Positions 32,556 to 41,000 of a DNA stretch of 64,000 nt are shown one piece after another. This DNA is from Pseudomonadota bacterium (lineage in GTDB: Bacteria > Pseudomonadota > Alphaproteobacteria > Rhizobiales > Hyphomicrobiaceae), in the NCBI GenBank assembly GCA_023405815.1, contig JAEXXM010000014.1, forward strand, positions 1 to 64,000. Direction: 5' to 3'. The notes below the pieces were generated by a model. The model had not been told where the DNA came from, made no database searches, and saw only the letters and a program-made list of their open reading frames with translations. The position numbers were made by a program, and so were the translations under genes. Within the stretch, counting starts at the first letter, position 1. The number at the start of each line of letters is the position of its first letter.

Positions 32556-34235
32556 ATGTCGACTGCGGTGAAGACGGCCGAGCAGAACCTACTTTCAGCC
32601 GGCCCCGAGGCGCTTCTGAAGCGCGCCGAGATCGCGGTCGCGTCGGCCGAGAAGATCCTGCAATCGGCCAAGGCCGGCGTGCGGGCGGCGGTCGATGCCG
32701 CCGGCGGCATCGACAATGCTCAGCACCAGGCGCATGGCCTTGCGTGGCTCGCCACCGCGGTCGAAGGGCTGCGGCAGATGCAGGTCTGGGGCACGCGCCT
32801 CTCTGCCGAGGGCCGCTTCGGCGAGTTCGAGCAGCTTCTCCTCGCCGCCGCCTTCGCCGAGTATCTCGCCCAGATCGCCGGCGGCATTCCGATGAGCCAG
32901 CTCGAACTCATTCGTCCCGAGCAGCTCGGCGTCTCGCGCGCTGAGATCCGCCGCTATGAGGACGAGGTGGCCGACATGATCGCCGCCGGCTCGACCCAGG
33001 ACGTCAAGAAGCGCCTCGCCGACCTCATCGCCGCGCAGCCGAACGCATCGACCTTTGGCGATGTCGGTCTCGACGAGACGCACGCAGCCATCTTCGACCA
33101 GATGCACACCTTCTCCGAGGAGGAGGTGAAGCCCTATGCGCACGAATGGCACCTCGAGAACGCATACATCCCGCTCGAGGTCATTCAGAAGGTCGCCGAG
33201 CTCGGCGTCTTCGGCCTGACCATGCCGGAAGAGTTCGGCGGCTTAGGGTTAGGCAAGGAGAGCATGTGCATCGTCTCCGAGGAGCTCTCGCGCGGCTATA
33301 TCGGCGTCGGCTCCCTCGGCACCCGCGCCGAGATCGCCGGCGAGCTCATCCTCAACAACGGCACTGACGAGCAGAAGCAGAAGTATCTGCCGAAGATTGC
33401 TTCCGGCGAGATCCTTCCCACTGCCGTGTTCACCGAGCCCAACACCGGCTCCGACCTCGCTTCGCTCAAGACGCGCGCAGTGAAGGAAGGCGACACCTAT
33501 AAGGTCACCGGCCAGAAGACGTGGATCACCCATCCCGTCCGCGCCGACCTGATGACGCTTCTCGTCCGCACCAACCCAGCTGAGCCCGGCTACAAGGGCC
33601 TCTCCATGCTGCTCGCCGAGAAGCCGCGCGGCACCGACGAGGATCCCTTCCCCGCCACCGGCATGAGCGGCGGCGAGATCGAGGTCTTGGGCTATCGCGG
33701 CATGAAGGAGTTCGACATCTCCTTCGACGCTTTCGAGGTGCCCGCGTCCCAGCTTCTCGGCGGCACCGAGGGCCAGGGCTTCAAGCAGCTCATGAACACC
33801 TTCGAGGCGGCGCGCATCCAGACGGCGGCGCGTGCAGTCGGCGTCGCGCAGGCGGCTATGGACTTGGGGCTAAAGTACGCGCTGGAGCGCAACCAGTTCG
33901 GCAAGCCGATCTACTCGTTCCCGCGCATCTATAACAAGGTCGTCATGATGGCGGTGGAGACGATGATCGCCCGCCAGCTCACCTACTTCTCCGCTCGCGA
34001 GAAGGATCAGGGACACCGCTGCGACCTCGAGGCTGGCATGGCGAAGCTCCTCGGCGCGCGCGTCGCCTGGGCGAACGCGGACAACGCGCTGCAGATCCAC
34101 GGCGGCAACGGCTTCGCGCTCGAATATCCGATCAGCCGCGTGCTGTGCGACTCGCGCATCCTCAATATCTTCGAGGGTGCGGCGGAAATTCAGGCGCAGG
34201 TCATCGCCCGCCGCCTGCTCGAAGACAAAGGCTAA
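32556..34235 (+). CDS. mcd: (2S)-Methylsuccinyl-CoA dehydrogenase (acyl-CoA dehydrogenase family)
   Basis: 559 aa, longer than ordinary acyl-CoA dehydrogenases (about 380) because of an N-terminal extension of about 160 helical residues, as in known methylsuccinyl-CoA dehydrogenases. CAGGAGGA precedes the start. FAD/acyl-CoA motifs are AVFTEPNTGSDLASLKTRA, ITHPVRADLMTLLVRT, QIHGGNGFALEYPISRVLCDSRILNIFEGAAEIQ. It oxidises (2S)-methylsuccinyl-CoA to mesaconyl-CoA. With ecm and ccr nearby, the assignment to the ethylmalonyl-CoA pathway is strong. Confidence 0.93.
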   Translation: MSTAVKTAEQNLLSAGPEALLKRAEIAVASAEKILQSAKAGVRAAVDAAGGIDNAQHQAHGLAWLATAVEGLRQMQVWGTRLSAEGRFGEFEQLLLAAAFAEYLAQIAGGIPMSQLELIRPEQLGVSRAEIRRYEDEVADMIAAGSTQDVKKRLADLIAAQPNASTFGDVGLDETHAAIFDQMHTFSEEEVKPYAHEWHLENAYIPLEVIQKVAELGVFGLTMPEEFGGLGLGKESMCIVSEELSRGYIGVGSLGTRAEIAGELILNNGTDEQKQKYLPKIASGEILPTAVFTEPNTGSDLASLKTRAVKEGDTYKVTGQKTWITHPVRADLMTLLVRTNPAEPGYKGLSMLLAEKPRGTDEDPFPATGMSGGEIEVLGYRGMKEFDISFDAFEVPASQLLGGTEGQGFKQLMNTFEAARIQTAARAVGVAQAAMDLGLKYALERNQFGKPIYSFPRIYNKVVMMAVETMIARQLTYFSAREKDQGHRCDLEAGMAKLLGARVAWANADNALQIHGGNGFALEYPISRVLCDSRILNIFEGAAEIQAQVIARRLLEDKG

Positions 34236-34244
34236 CCTCCTAAC

Positions 34245-34386
34245 TGTCATCCCGGGCGAAGCGAGCACATGCGAGCGAGACCCGGGACCCAGGAGCGAAT
34301 TGCGAAGCTCCACATTCGGTGCTTCGCGCGCCTTACGCTGGATCCCGGATAGCCGTTCACTTCGTTCGCGGCTTCCGGGATGACAG
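34245..34386. repeat. Palindromic intergenic repeat (CCCGGGAT family), copy 3
   Basis: TGTCATCCCGGGCGAAGCGAG at the left and its inverted counterpart CTTCCGGGATGACA at the right end, with internal ACCCGGGACCC and GGATCCCGG. It lies between the convergent mcd and carotenoid-family genes. Confidence 0.8.
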
Positions 34387-34393
34387 AGCGCGC

Positions 34394-35239
34394 CTACGGC
34401 GCCTTCTCTCTCGGTGCACGCGCGATGGTCATCGCCGTCAGCGCGACGACGAACCCCATCGTGAAGATCGCGGTGATGGCCGAAGTCTCGAGCAGATCAC
34501 CGCTGCGCCAGTTGACGCCGTTTGCATCGACGAGCGTCGTGCTGCCCTTGACTGCCCAGTTGACCACGAACTGCAGCGCCACGACGGCGTACATCGTCAC
34601 TGCCTGCATGTAATAGCTCTTCGGGCGCGCTCTCGCCGCTTCCGGTCCCCAGATGGCAAGATAGACCGCGAACGTCTGCATGAATGCGAACACCGTCAGG
34701 TACCAGCCGAGGTAGTTCGACAAGGGGACGCCGAAGAGGCCGCCACCCTTCTCCCACACCCACCAGCCGCCGAGCGTCGACACGGCCGGATCGAGCGTCA
34801 GGTCCCAAAGCACCATGACGAATGCGCCGATGAGCGGCGTGGCGGCCACGGAAAGGCCGCCGCTGCCGCGCTTCACATCGCCGACGAGAACCGTACCGAT
34901 CACCCAGGAGAGGTAGCCGACGCCGAGATAAGCCGGCCCGATGAGCAGTGGCACGTATCCGAGCTTCGGTCCGAGCGCATCCGTGTAGTGGTAAGGGCCG
35001 AACGGGAAGCCGGTCGCGACGCCGATGTTCTCGATGGCGTTGCTGATGACGAGACATATCGCTGCGAATGCCACGATGCCCTTTAGGCCATAGCGCATGG
35101 CCCCGTGCACCACCGTGAACGTAAGGAGGATCGCCAGGTGCAGTATCGTCAGCGTGATGCCGGTGCTGAAGACAGCCAATACATCGACGAAGGCGAGCAG
35201 CGCGACGAGCACCCAAAGAAAGCGGCTAGTCGACATCAT
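34394..35239 (-). CDS. Carotenoid biosynthesis membrane protein (DUF422/CruF-like)
   Basis: 281 aa with about seven hydrophobic segments. The family signature is present: GPYHYTDALGPKLGYVPLLI, then VMVLWDLTLDPAV, then WWVWEKGGGLFGVPLSNYLGWYLT. CruF-type proteins hydrate the psi end of linear carotenoids; DUF422 relatives occur in many alphaproteobacteria without a proven role. No other carotenoid genes are visible in the window, so the substrate cannot be stated. Confidence 0.85.
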   Translation of the reverse strand: MMSTSRFLWVLVALLAFVDVLAVFSTGITLTILHLAILLTFTVVHGAMRYGLKGIVAFAAICLVISNAIENIGVATGFPFGPYHYTDALGPKLGYVPLLIGPAYLGVGYLSWVIGTVLVGDVKRGSGGLSVAATPLIGAFVMVLWDLTLDPAVSTLGGWWVWEKGGGLFGVPLSNYLGWYLTVFAFMQTFAVYLAIWGPEAARARPKSYYMQAVTMYAVVALQFVVNWAVKGSTTLVDANGVNWRSGDLLETSAITAIFTMGFVVALTAMTIARAPREKAP

Positions 35240-35393
35240 CCATCCTCGCGCGGCGCGCCCGGTCCCAGGGGCCAGCCTGTTCGGGTCGCTGAATAGACTT
35301 TAGGCAGCCTATGACTTGATATTCCGCCCCTAGCGTCCGAGCTATAGGCTGGTTGTGAACGGCAACCTTCATCCACAGCACAGCGGTTAGAGC

Positions 35394-37061
35394 ATGGTTC
35401 AATCGGTAATCGAGACGCGCCTGCACCAGGCGTTCCCGACGCTGCTGCCCGAGGAGATCGAGCGCGTGCGTCGCTTCGGCGAGCCCCGCACGTTTGCGGC
35501 AGGCGATCATCTCGCGCGCGTCGGCGACCACGCTCGGGGCCTCATGCTCATTCTCTCCGGCAAGGTCGATGTCTTTCAGACGCACGGCGGGCATCGGTCG
35601 TTGATCGTCACCCACGAGCCCGGAGGCTTCATGGGCGAGCTGGCGCAGCTCGGCGGGCGCCCGGCACTCGTCGATGCCATCGCGCGCGAGCCGGTAGAGG
35701 TGATCGTCATCCCCACGGCGCAGATACGCGCGCTGCTGATCGCCGAAGCCGAGCTCGGCGAGCGCATCATGCGCGCACTAATTCTGCGCCGCATGGGGCT
35801 CATCGAGACGGGCGCCGGGGGGCCCATCATCGTCGGCGGCGCCGACAACCGCGACGTGCTGCGGCTCGGGAACTTTCTCCGCCGCAACGGCCATCCGCAC
35901 ATGCGCCTCGACCCGGAGGTGGATTCTTGCGGCCAGGTTCTGATCGAGAGATTCCAGGTCTCGGCAGAGGACTTGCCCATCGTCGTCTGCCCGGACGGCT
36001 CCATGCTGCGCAATCCCTCCGAGACGGAGCTCGCCCGCTGCGTCGGGCTGATCTCGCCACTCGATCCCGATCGGGTCCATGATGTGGCCGTGATCGGAGC
36101 CGGCCCCGCGGGGCTTGCGACGGCCGTCTATGCGGCCTCGGAGGGCCTGTCCGTTCTCGTCATCGACTGTCGTGCCTTCGGCGGGCAGGCCGGAGCGTCG
36201 GCGCGCATCGAGAACTACCTGGGTTTCCCCACCGGCGTCTCCGGCATGGCGCTCATGGCCCGCGCATACAATCAAGCGCTGAAGTTCGGCGCCGACGTTG
36301 TCATCCCGTGCGAGGCGCAGAGTCTGGAGCGCCAAAACGCCGGCTGCGGATCGTTCGTCCTCCGTCTCGGCGAGGACCAACGGATCAAGGCGCGCACCGT
36401 CGTCCTCGCTTGCGGCGCACGCTACCGGCGCCTCGATGTTCCGAACCTCGACGACTTCGAGATGTCGAGCGTGCACTATTGGGCGTCGCCGCTCGAAGCC
36501 AATCTCTGCGCCGAGCAGGAGGTCGCCCTTGTCGGCGCCGGAAACTCGGCTGGGCAGGCCGTGGTCTATCTCGCCAGCAGAGCCAAGAAGGTGTGGCTGC
36601 TGGCGCGCGGCAGCAGCCTTGACGCGAGCATGTCGCGCTATCTCGTCGACCGCATCTCCAACCTGCCAAACGTTGAGGTGCTGCTCAACGCCGAGGTGAC
36701 TGGGCTCGAGGGCAGTGATGGACGGCTGGAAACGATCCGTTGGCGGCAGAATGGAAGCGAGGAGCGGTGCGAGATCCGCCACCTCTTCTTGTTCATTGGT
36801 GCCGAACCGAACACGGATTGGCTACGCGACTCCGGCGTGGCGCTCGATGGTAAAGGCTTCGTGCTCACGGGGCGGGGACTCTGCGATTCCGCAGGCAAGC
36901 TCCTGGAAACCAGCCGCCGAGGAATCTTCGCCATCGGAGACGTGCGCTCCGGTTCCGTCAAGCGCGTCGCCGCTTCCGTCGGCGAAGGCGCGCAGGTCGT
37001 CGCTGCGCTTCACGCTTATCTCGCCGAGCGGCCGCTTCAGGCCGACCATGCGCAGGCGTGA
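35394..37061 (+). CDS. Fusion of cyclic-nucleotide-binding domain and thioredoxin-reductase-like flavoprotein
   Basis: 555 aa in three parts. Residues 1-130 form a cNMP-binding fold (GLMLILSGKVDVFQTHGG, GGFMGELAQLGGRPALVDA). Residues about 143-210 look like a thioredoxin/glutaredoxin-type segment (GPIIVGGADNRDVLRLGNFLRRNGH). From 228 a TrxR-like flavoprotein follows, with FAD motif VIGAGPAGLATAVYA, GGQAGASARIENYLGFPTG, NAD(P) motif VALVGAGNSAGQAVVYLA and FAD-closing FAIGDVRSG. The redox CxxC expected after HY is replaced by WASP, so it cannot work as a classical thioredoxin reductase. It is probably a cyclic-nucleotide-responsive NAD(P)H oxidoreductase; the partner is unknown. Confidence 0.88.
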   Translation: MVQSVIETRLHQAFPTLLPEEIERVRRFGEPRTFAAGDHLARVGDHARGLMLILSGKVDVFQTHGGHRSLIVTHEPGGFMGELAQLGGRPALVDAIAREPVEVIVIPTAQIRALLIAEAELGERIMRALILRRMGLIETGAGGPIIVGGADNRDVLRLGNFLRRNGHPHMRLDPEVDSCGQVLIERFQVSAEDLPIVVCPDGSMLRNPSETELARCVGLISPLDPDRVHDVAVIGAGPAGLATAVYAASEGLSVLVIDCRAFGGQAGASARIENYLGFPTGVSGMALMARAYNQALKFGADVVIPCEAQSLERQNAGCGSFVLRLGEDQRIKARTVVLACGARYRRLDVPNLDDFEMSSVHYWASPLEANLCAEQEVALVGAGNSAGQAVVYLASRAKKVWLLARGSSLDASMSRYLVDRISNLPNVEVLLNAEVTGLEGSDGRLETIRWRQNGSEERCEIRHLFLFIGAEPNTDWLRDSGVALDGKGFVLTGRGLCDSAGKLLETSRRGIFAIGDVRSGSVKRVAASVGEGAQVVAALHAYLAERPLQADHAQA

Positions 37062-37112
37062 GCTGCGCCAATCCGCTTGCACGCTGGACCCGCGGGTGCG
37101 ATCACTTCATCC

Positions 37113-38081
37113 ATGACAAGGAAATCGCCGCGACCGCGCGTCGTCTCGCTCATTGCCAGCTCCACCGAGATACTGCACGCGCTCGGTGCCGGAGACCTAC
37201 AGGTCGCCCGCTCGCACGAGTGCGACTACCCTGCATCCGTGAAGCAGCTCCCCGCGGTTACGCGGCCGAAGTTCGACGTCGAGGGCTCCAGCGCCGAGGT
37301 TGACAAGCGCGTGCGCACCCTCGTCGAGCGCGGCCTCTCCGTCTACGAGGTCGATGCCGACGCGCTGGAGAAGCTTCACCCAGACGTCATCCTCACGCAG
37401 GACCAGTGCCAAGTGTGCGCAGTCTCGCTTGCCGATGTCGAGCGCGCCGTTTGCGAGTTCGTGCATGGGCGCCCGCGCGTCGTCTCCATGCACCCGCACA
37501 CCATGGCCGACATCTATCGCGACATCGCGCGCATCGCCGAGGCGATTGGACGTCCGCAGGACGGGGAGGCGCTCATCGCCTCCATGCAGGGGCGTCTTGC
37601 TGCCGTCGCCGCCCTGGTGGCCGGACGGCCGAAAAAGCGTCTTGCCTTCATTGAGTGGGTCGACCCGCCCATGTCGGGCGGCCATTGGATGCCCGAGTTG
37701 ATCGACAATGCCGGCGGCATCAGCACGTTTGGCGTTACAGGCGAGTCTTCGCCCTGGATCACCTGGAAGGATGTCGCCGCTGCCGACCCGGACGTGATCG
37801 TCGTCGCCCCGTGCGGCTACGACATCGAGGTGACGCGCCGCGAGGTCCGGCCGCTCGCGCGCTATGAGATATGGCAGCAGCTCCGCGCCGTGCGCAACGG
37901 CCATGTCTACCTCGCCGACGGCAATGCCTATTTCAACCGGCCCGGGCCGCGTCTCGTCGACAGCGCCGAAATTCTCGCCGAGATCATGCACCCCGAAGCT
38001 GCCGACTTCGGCCACCGCGGCAAAGCCTATGTCGACTACGAGCTGATCCGCCCTGGCGTGATCACAAAATCCGCCAGCTAG
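37113..38081 (+). CDS. BtuF-like cobalamin/siderophore-binding family protein without signal peptide
   Basis: 322 aa from the ATG at 37113. The fold and motifs are those of ABC substrate-binding proteins of the BtuF group: RVVSLIASSTEILHALGAGDLQVARSHECDYP, HPDVILTQDQCQVCAVS, IEWVDPPMSGGHWMPELIDNAGG, PDVIVVAPCGYDIE, GHVYLADGNAYFNRPGPRLVDSAEIL. Unlike true BtuF it starts directly with the first beta strand and has no export signal, so it may act in the cytoplasm. No permease or ATPase is adjacent. The window's Ecm needs B12, which makes a corrinoid-related role plausible. Confidence 0.82.
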   Translation: MTRKSPRPRVVSLIASSTEILHALGAGDLQVARSHECDYPASVKQLPAVTRPKFDVEGSSAEVDKRVRTLVERGLSVYEVDADALEKLHPDVILTQDQCQVCAVSLADVERAVCEFVHGRPRVVSMHPHTMADIYRDIARIAEAIGRPQDGEALIASMQGRLAAVAALVAGRPKKRLAFIEWVDPPMSGGHWMPELIDNAGGISTFGVTGESSPWITWKDVAAADPDVIVVAPCGYDIEVTRREVRPLARYEIWQQLRAVRNGHVYLADGNAYFNRPGPRLVDSAEILAEIMHPEAADFGHRGKAYVDYELIRPGVITKSAS

Positions 38082-38090
38082 GGGTGGCGC

Positions 38091-38225
38091 AACCCCTCAC
38101 CCGCCGCTCGACGCCTGGCCTCGCGTCGACCTCTCCCCTGGGAGAGGTTAGACCTGAGCGCCTCTTAGCCTCTCCCGGTGGGAGAGCCCGGAAGCGAATG
38201 GGAATGAGCTTCCGGGTGAGGGGTT
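38091..38225. repeat. Inverted repeat of the CCCCTCACCC family
   Basis: AACCCCTCACCC (38091-38102) is matched by GGGTGAGGGGTT (38214-38225). Between them are CTCTCCC...GGGAGAG-type hairpins. It is related to the repeats flanking the DUF559 gene, but no DUF559 gene is present here. Confidence 0.75.
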
Positions 38226-38250
38226 GGCTTGCTCGAAGGAGATTGCGGTC

Positions 38251-38622
38251 CTACCGGTTCTCGTTCATGCGCCGGAGGCGCCGCGACAGTCGGCGCATCA
38301 GGTCCAGCGCGAAGGTCGGTTTGCGCTCGATGAGGTAGTTGAACGCCCGCTCGTCGATCACCGCCACCTCGGTGGCCTCCCTCGCCACGGCGTTGGCGCC
38401 GCGTGGTGAGCCGTCGATCAGGGCGAGCTCCCCGAATGTCTCCCCCGGGTGGACCGTCTCGAGGACCTCGCCCGCAGAGATGATGCTGACCGAGCCCGAG
38501 CGTACCGCGTACATGGTGCTTCCCTCGTCGCCCACGGCGAAGATCCGCTCGCCTGCCTCGAAGCGCCGCAGCGGGTATCCCGCGCGGACTAATCCTTCGA
38601 AATCAAAGCCATCGCTCGCCAT
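38251..38622 (-). CDS. Stand-alone cyclic-nucleotide-binding domain protein
   Basis: 123 aa from the ATG at 38622. The cNMP fold is complete: YPLRRFEAGERIFAVGDEGSTMYAVRSGSVSII, then HPGETFGELALIDGSPRGANAVA with the phosphate-binding cassette GELALIDGSPRGA, then a short C-terminal helix. There is no DNA-binding helix-turn-helix, so it is not a CRP-type regulator by itself. It is divergent from the membrane protein at 38837; together with the fusion protein at 35394 it is the second cNMP-fold protein within 3 kb. Confidence 0.85.
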   Translation of the reverse strand: MASDGFDFEGLVRAGYPLRRFEAGERIFAVGDEGSTMYAVRSGSVSIISAGEVLETVHPGETFGELALIDGSPRGANAVAREATEVAVIDERAFNYLIERKPTFALDLMRRLSRRLRRMNENR

Positions 38623-38836
38623 CTGCACCGTCCGAGGGAGGCCATCGTTGGTCCAAAGAGTATGCCCGGACCGGGGCATCGGGCAACCGCGCGCTGCCCG
38701 TGTCGACGGTTGTCGCGCGTTGCCCCGCCGATACGCGCTGCACGCGGCAGCGTCGGTACCCCGCAACCCGGGGCGACAAACGCGCGTTTTTCCTATATCG
38801 GCCTATACAAGCTGGGACACATGGGGGACTTGGGAC

Positions 38837-40690
38837 ATGGCAGCGACGACGCAGGATGCGCGCTCACTGTGGGGCCGTGCGACTGACTATCTGCTCGGTC
38901 GCAACACGCTGATCGGCATCGCCTCGATCATGCTGCTGCTCATCGCCGGTTTCGCCACCTGGCACGGAATGCGCGACTTCATCATTGGCGTGACGACCTC
39001 TCCGGCAGGAAGCTCGCAGGAGCTGCCTGGCGGCCTGTCGTTCTCCAATGATTTCCTCGTCATCATCGTCGTCTTCGCGCTCACCTTCCTGATGTGGCTG
39101 ATGCTGCGGGAGTCGTTCGCGCAAGGCCGGCGCTGGACCGAGCGCCTCGTCACCTTCCCGCTCTATGTCTTCCTCGCCATCTGGTCGATCGGCTTCGGCT
39201 ACGGCTTCTGGTGGAGCCTCATCGCCGGCGAGGAAGCAACGCGCACCGGACTTTCCGGTCTTCAGCAGGATGCCGGCGACGCCGCCAGTGCCGTCGCCGC
39301 GCGCCTCGACGCGGTGAAGGTCGGACTCGACGGCGTCGTCACCTGGTCGGAGACGCAGATGGCGCGCGAGGAGGCGAGCGGTGGATCGTGCGGAACCACG
39401 TCGGGCGCCGGCCGCGGCCCGCTCTACGCTGCCCGCGTCGGTGTCCGCGATCAGATCACCTCGTTGCGCGACGGCGTGCAGAATTCCTGGATCACGCCGG
39501 TGCAGGCCGACATTGCGTCGTTGCAGCAGAGTGTCGCCCAGCTTCAGGGCTCGACTGTTGCAGAGCGCCAGGCCAGCTTCAATGCCATGGCGACCAACAT
39601 CCGCTCCCGCGCGCGCGACATCGCCGCGCGCTCCAACGAGCTCGGCAAGTCGACGGCGACGGAAATGCGCGCCATCGCCGCCGCGGTCTCGGTTCCGCCG
39701 GGGCAGGGCGGCTTTTCCTGCTACGACCCGACGCTTGCGCAGCGCCTGACTCAGGCGGCCGTTCAGGCCGATCAGCCGGCGACGCTCAATCTGCGCGAGG
39801 CCGCGTTCAACGAGGGCCCGGCCGGTGTCGCCAATGCCATCAAACGCTTGTGGGAGAACATCGGCGCCTACCTGTCGAGTCTGATCGGATATATCGCCGG
39901 CGCAAAGCCCGAGGGAGCTACCAAGTCCGGTGAGCCGATCACCGGTCGCGATATGATCGCGCTTCTCGCCACCATCGGCATCGACCTCGGCCTCCTCGCC
40001 CTGGCGATCCTCAATCCGCCCCCGCCGGAGAGCAAGCGGCCGTCCGCGGCGATCGTTCGGCAAATCCGCTCCGCCATCAACACGGCAATCAATCGCGCGC
40101 CGGGCGCGAACATGGAGTGGGTGCGTCGCCACTTCATCTACCACAAGCGCACGTCCTACCTCGTCATTCCCAATCTCTACAGTTGCGACCCCAAAAGCGA
40201 AGAGGAAAGCGCCAGGGCGTTGGCTATGAACCAGCTCGCCGGTGTGCTCGATGATCTCGATCTTGTTCGCTGGCCGCAAAAGCCGCGCTGGTGGACCTTC
40301 CGCAAGGGCGAGCTCGACAAGCTCAAGGCAGAGGAAGCGGCAGCCAGCGACACAGACTTGAGCCAGATCCGCAAGGACTGGTTGAAGAAGCTCAATAAGA
40401 AACCCGACGAGATGACCGAGGAGGATGTTGCCTTCGAGAAGGCGCAGCCGATCCGCAATCACGGCCTGTTCTCGAAGGCCGAAAAGGCGCTCACCATCGC
40501 CGGCTGGAGCGAGCGGGCGCGGCGCGACATCGAGATATTTCCACTCGAGGATGTCGAGGGGTTGACGCCGATCTTGATGGTGCTTGCAGACGACGGGTCT
40601 ATCGAAAGAGCTGAGGAGGAAGAGGCTCAGAGGGCCGCTGCAAAACGGTCGTGGTTCTCGTTTGGTCGCGGTGAGCCGAACAGCGCCTGA
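38837..40690 (+). CDS. Multi-pass membrane protein with periplasmic coiled-coil region, novel family member 2
   Basis: 617 aa from the ATG at 38837 (MAATTQDARSLW); the frame is open upstream to 38339, but that part overlaps the divergent cNMP gene. Membrane segments lie at about residues 23-45, 75-92 and 106-130 (LYVFLAIWSIGFGYGFWWSLI) and at about 375-397 (MIALLATIGIDLGLLALAIL). A 240-residue Ala/Gln-rich helical region between them includes GGSCGTTSGAGRGPL. The cytoplasmic part contains YLVIPNLYSCDPKSEEESARALA and a Lys/Glu-rich tail. It is the paralogue of the protein at 3188-5668. Function unknown. Confidence 0.85.
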   Translation: MAATTQDARSLWGRATDYLLGRNTLIGIASIMLLLIAGFATWHGMRDFIIGVTTSPAGSSQELPGGLSFSNDFLVIIVVFALTFLMWLMLRESFAQGRRWTERLVTFPLYVFLAIWSIGFGYGFWWSLIAGEEATRTGLSGLQQDAGDAASAVAARLDAVKVGLDGVVTWSETQMAREEASGGSCGTTSGAGRGPLYAARVGVRDQITSLRDGVQNSWITPVQADIASLQQSVAQLQGSTVAERQASFNAMATNIRSRARDIAARSNELGKSTATEMRAIAAAVSVPPGQGGFSCYDPTLAQRLTQAAVQADQPATLNLREAAFNEGPAGVANAIKRLWENIGAYLSSLIGYIAGAKPEGATKSGEPITGRDMIALLATIGIDLGLLALAILNPPPPESKRPSAAIVRQIRSAINTAINRAPGANMEWVRRHFIYHKRTSYLVIPNLYSCDPKSEEESARALAMNQLAGVLDDLDLVRWPQKPRWWTFRKGELDKLKAEEAAASDTDLSQIRKDWLKKLNKKPDEMTEEDVAFEKAQPIRNHGLFSKAEKALTIAGWSERARRDIEIFPLEDVEGLTPILMVLADDGSIERAEEEEAQRAAAKRSWFSFGRGEPNSA

Positions 40691-40699
40691 TCGTTTGCG

Positions 40700-40900
40700 C
40701 TAGTTCAATACTGAAAAAGTGACAACCGCCAAGGCGGAAACGATAGCGCCGCCGGCAAAGCCGAGCATCAGTGCCGAGAAGAACGATGCTGAGTCGCGCG
40801 CGGCACGCGACCACGCGATCTGGTTGATCGCATCATCGAGCGCAAGCCGCAGCTCCCTCGTCGAGAGTGTGTCGATTGACCGATTACGCCAGGTGACCAT
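40700..40900 (-). CDS. Small tail-anchored membrane protein (66 aa)
   Basis: An N-terminal polar helix (TWRNRSIDTLSTRELRLALDDAINQIAWSR) is followed by one C-terminal membrane helix (ASFFSALMLGFAGGAIVSALAVVTF). AGGAG lies about 10 bases before the ATG at 40900. It converges with the membrane protein gene ending at 40690. Not recognised. Confidence 0.55.
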   Translation of the reverse strand: MVTWRNRSIDTLSTRELRLALDDAINQIAWSRAARDSASFFSALMLGFAGGAIVSALAVVTFSVLN

Positions 40901-41000
40901 GGAGCCAAGCTCCTCTACGCGAGACTTATGTCACCCCCTCAGCAATGAGCGTGCCAATGTCATATGGGCAGTGCACAGAGCTTTCTCAATCGGCGGCGCG

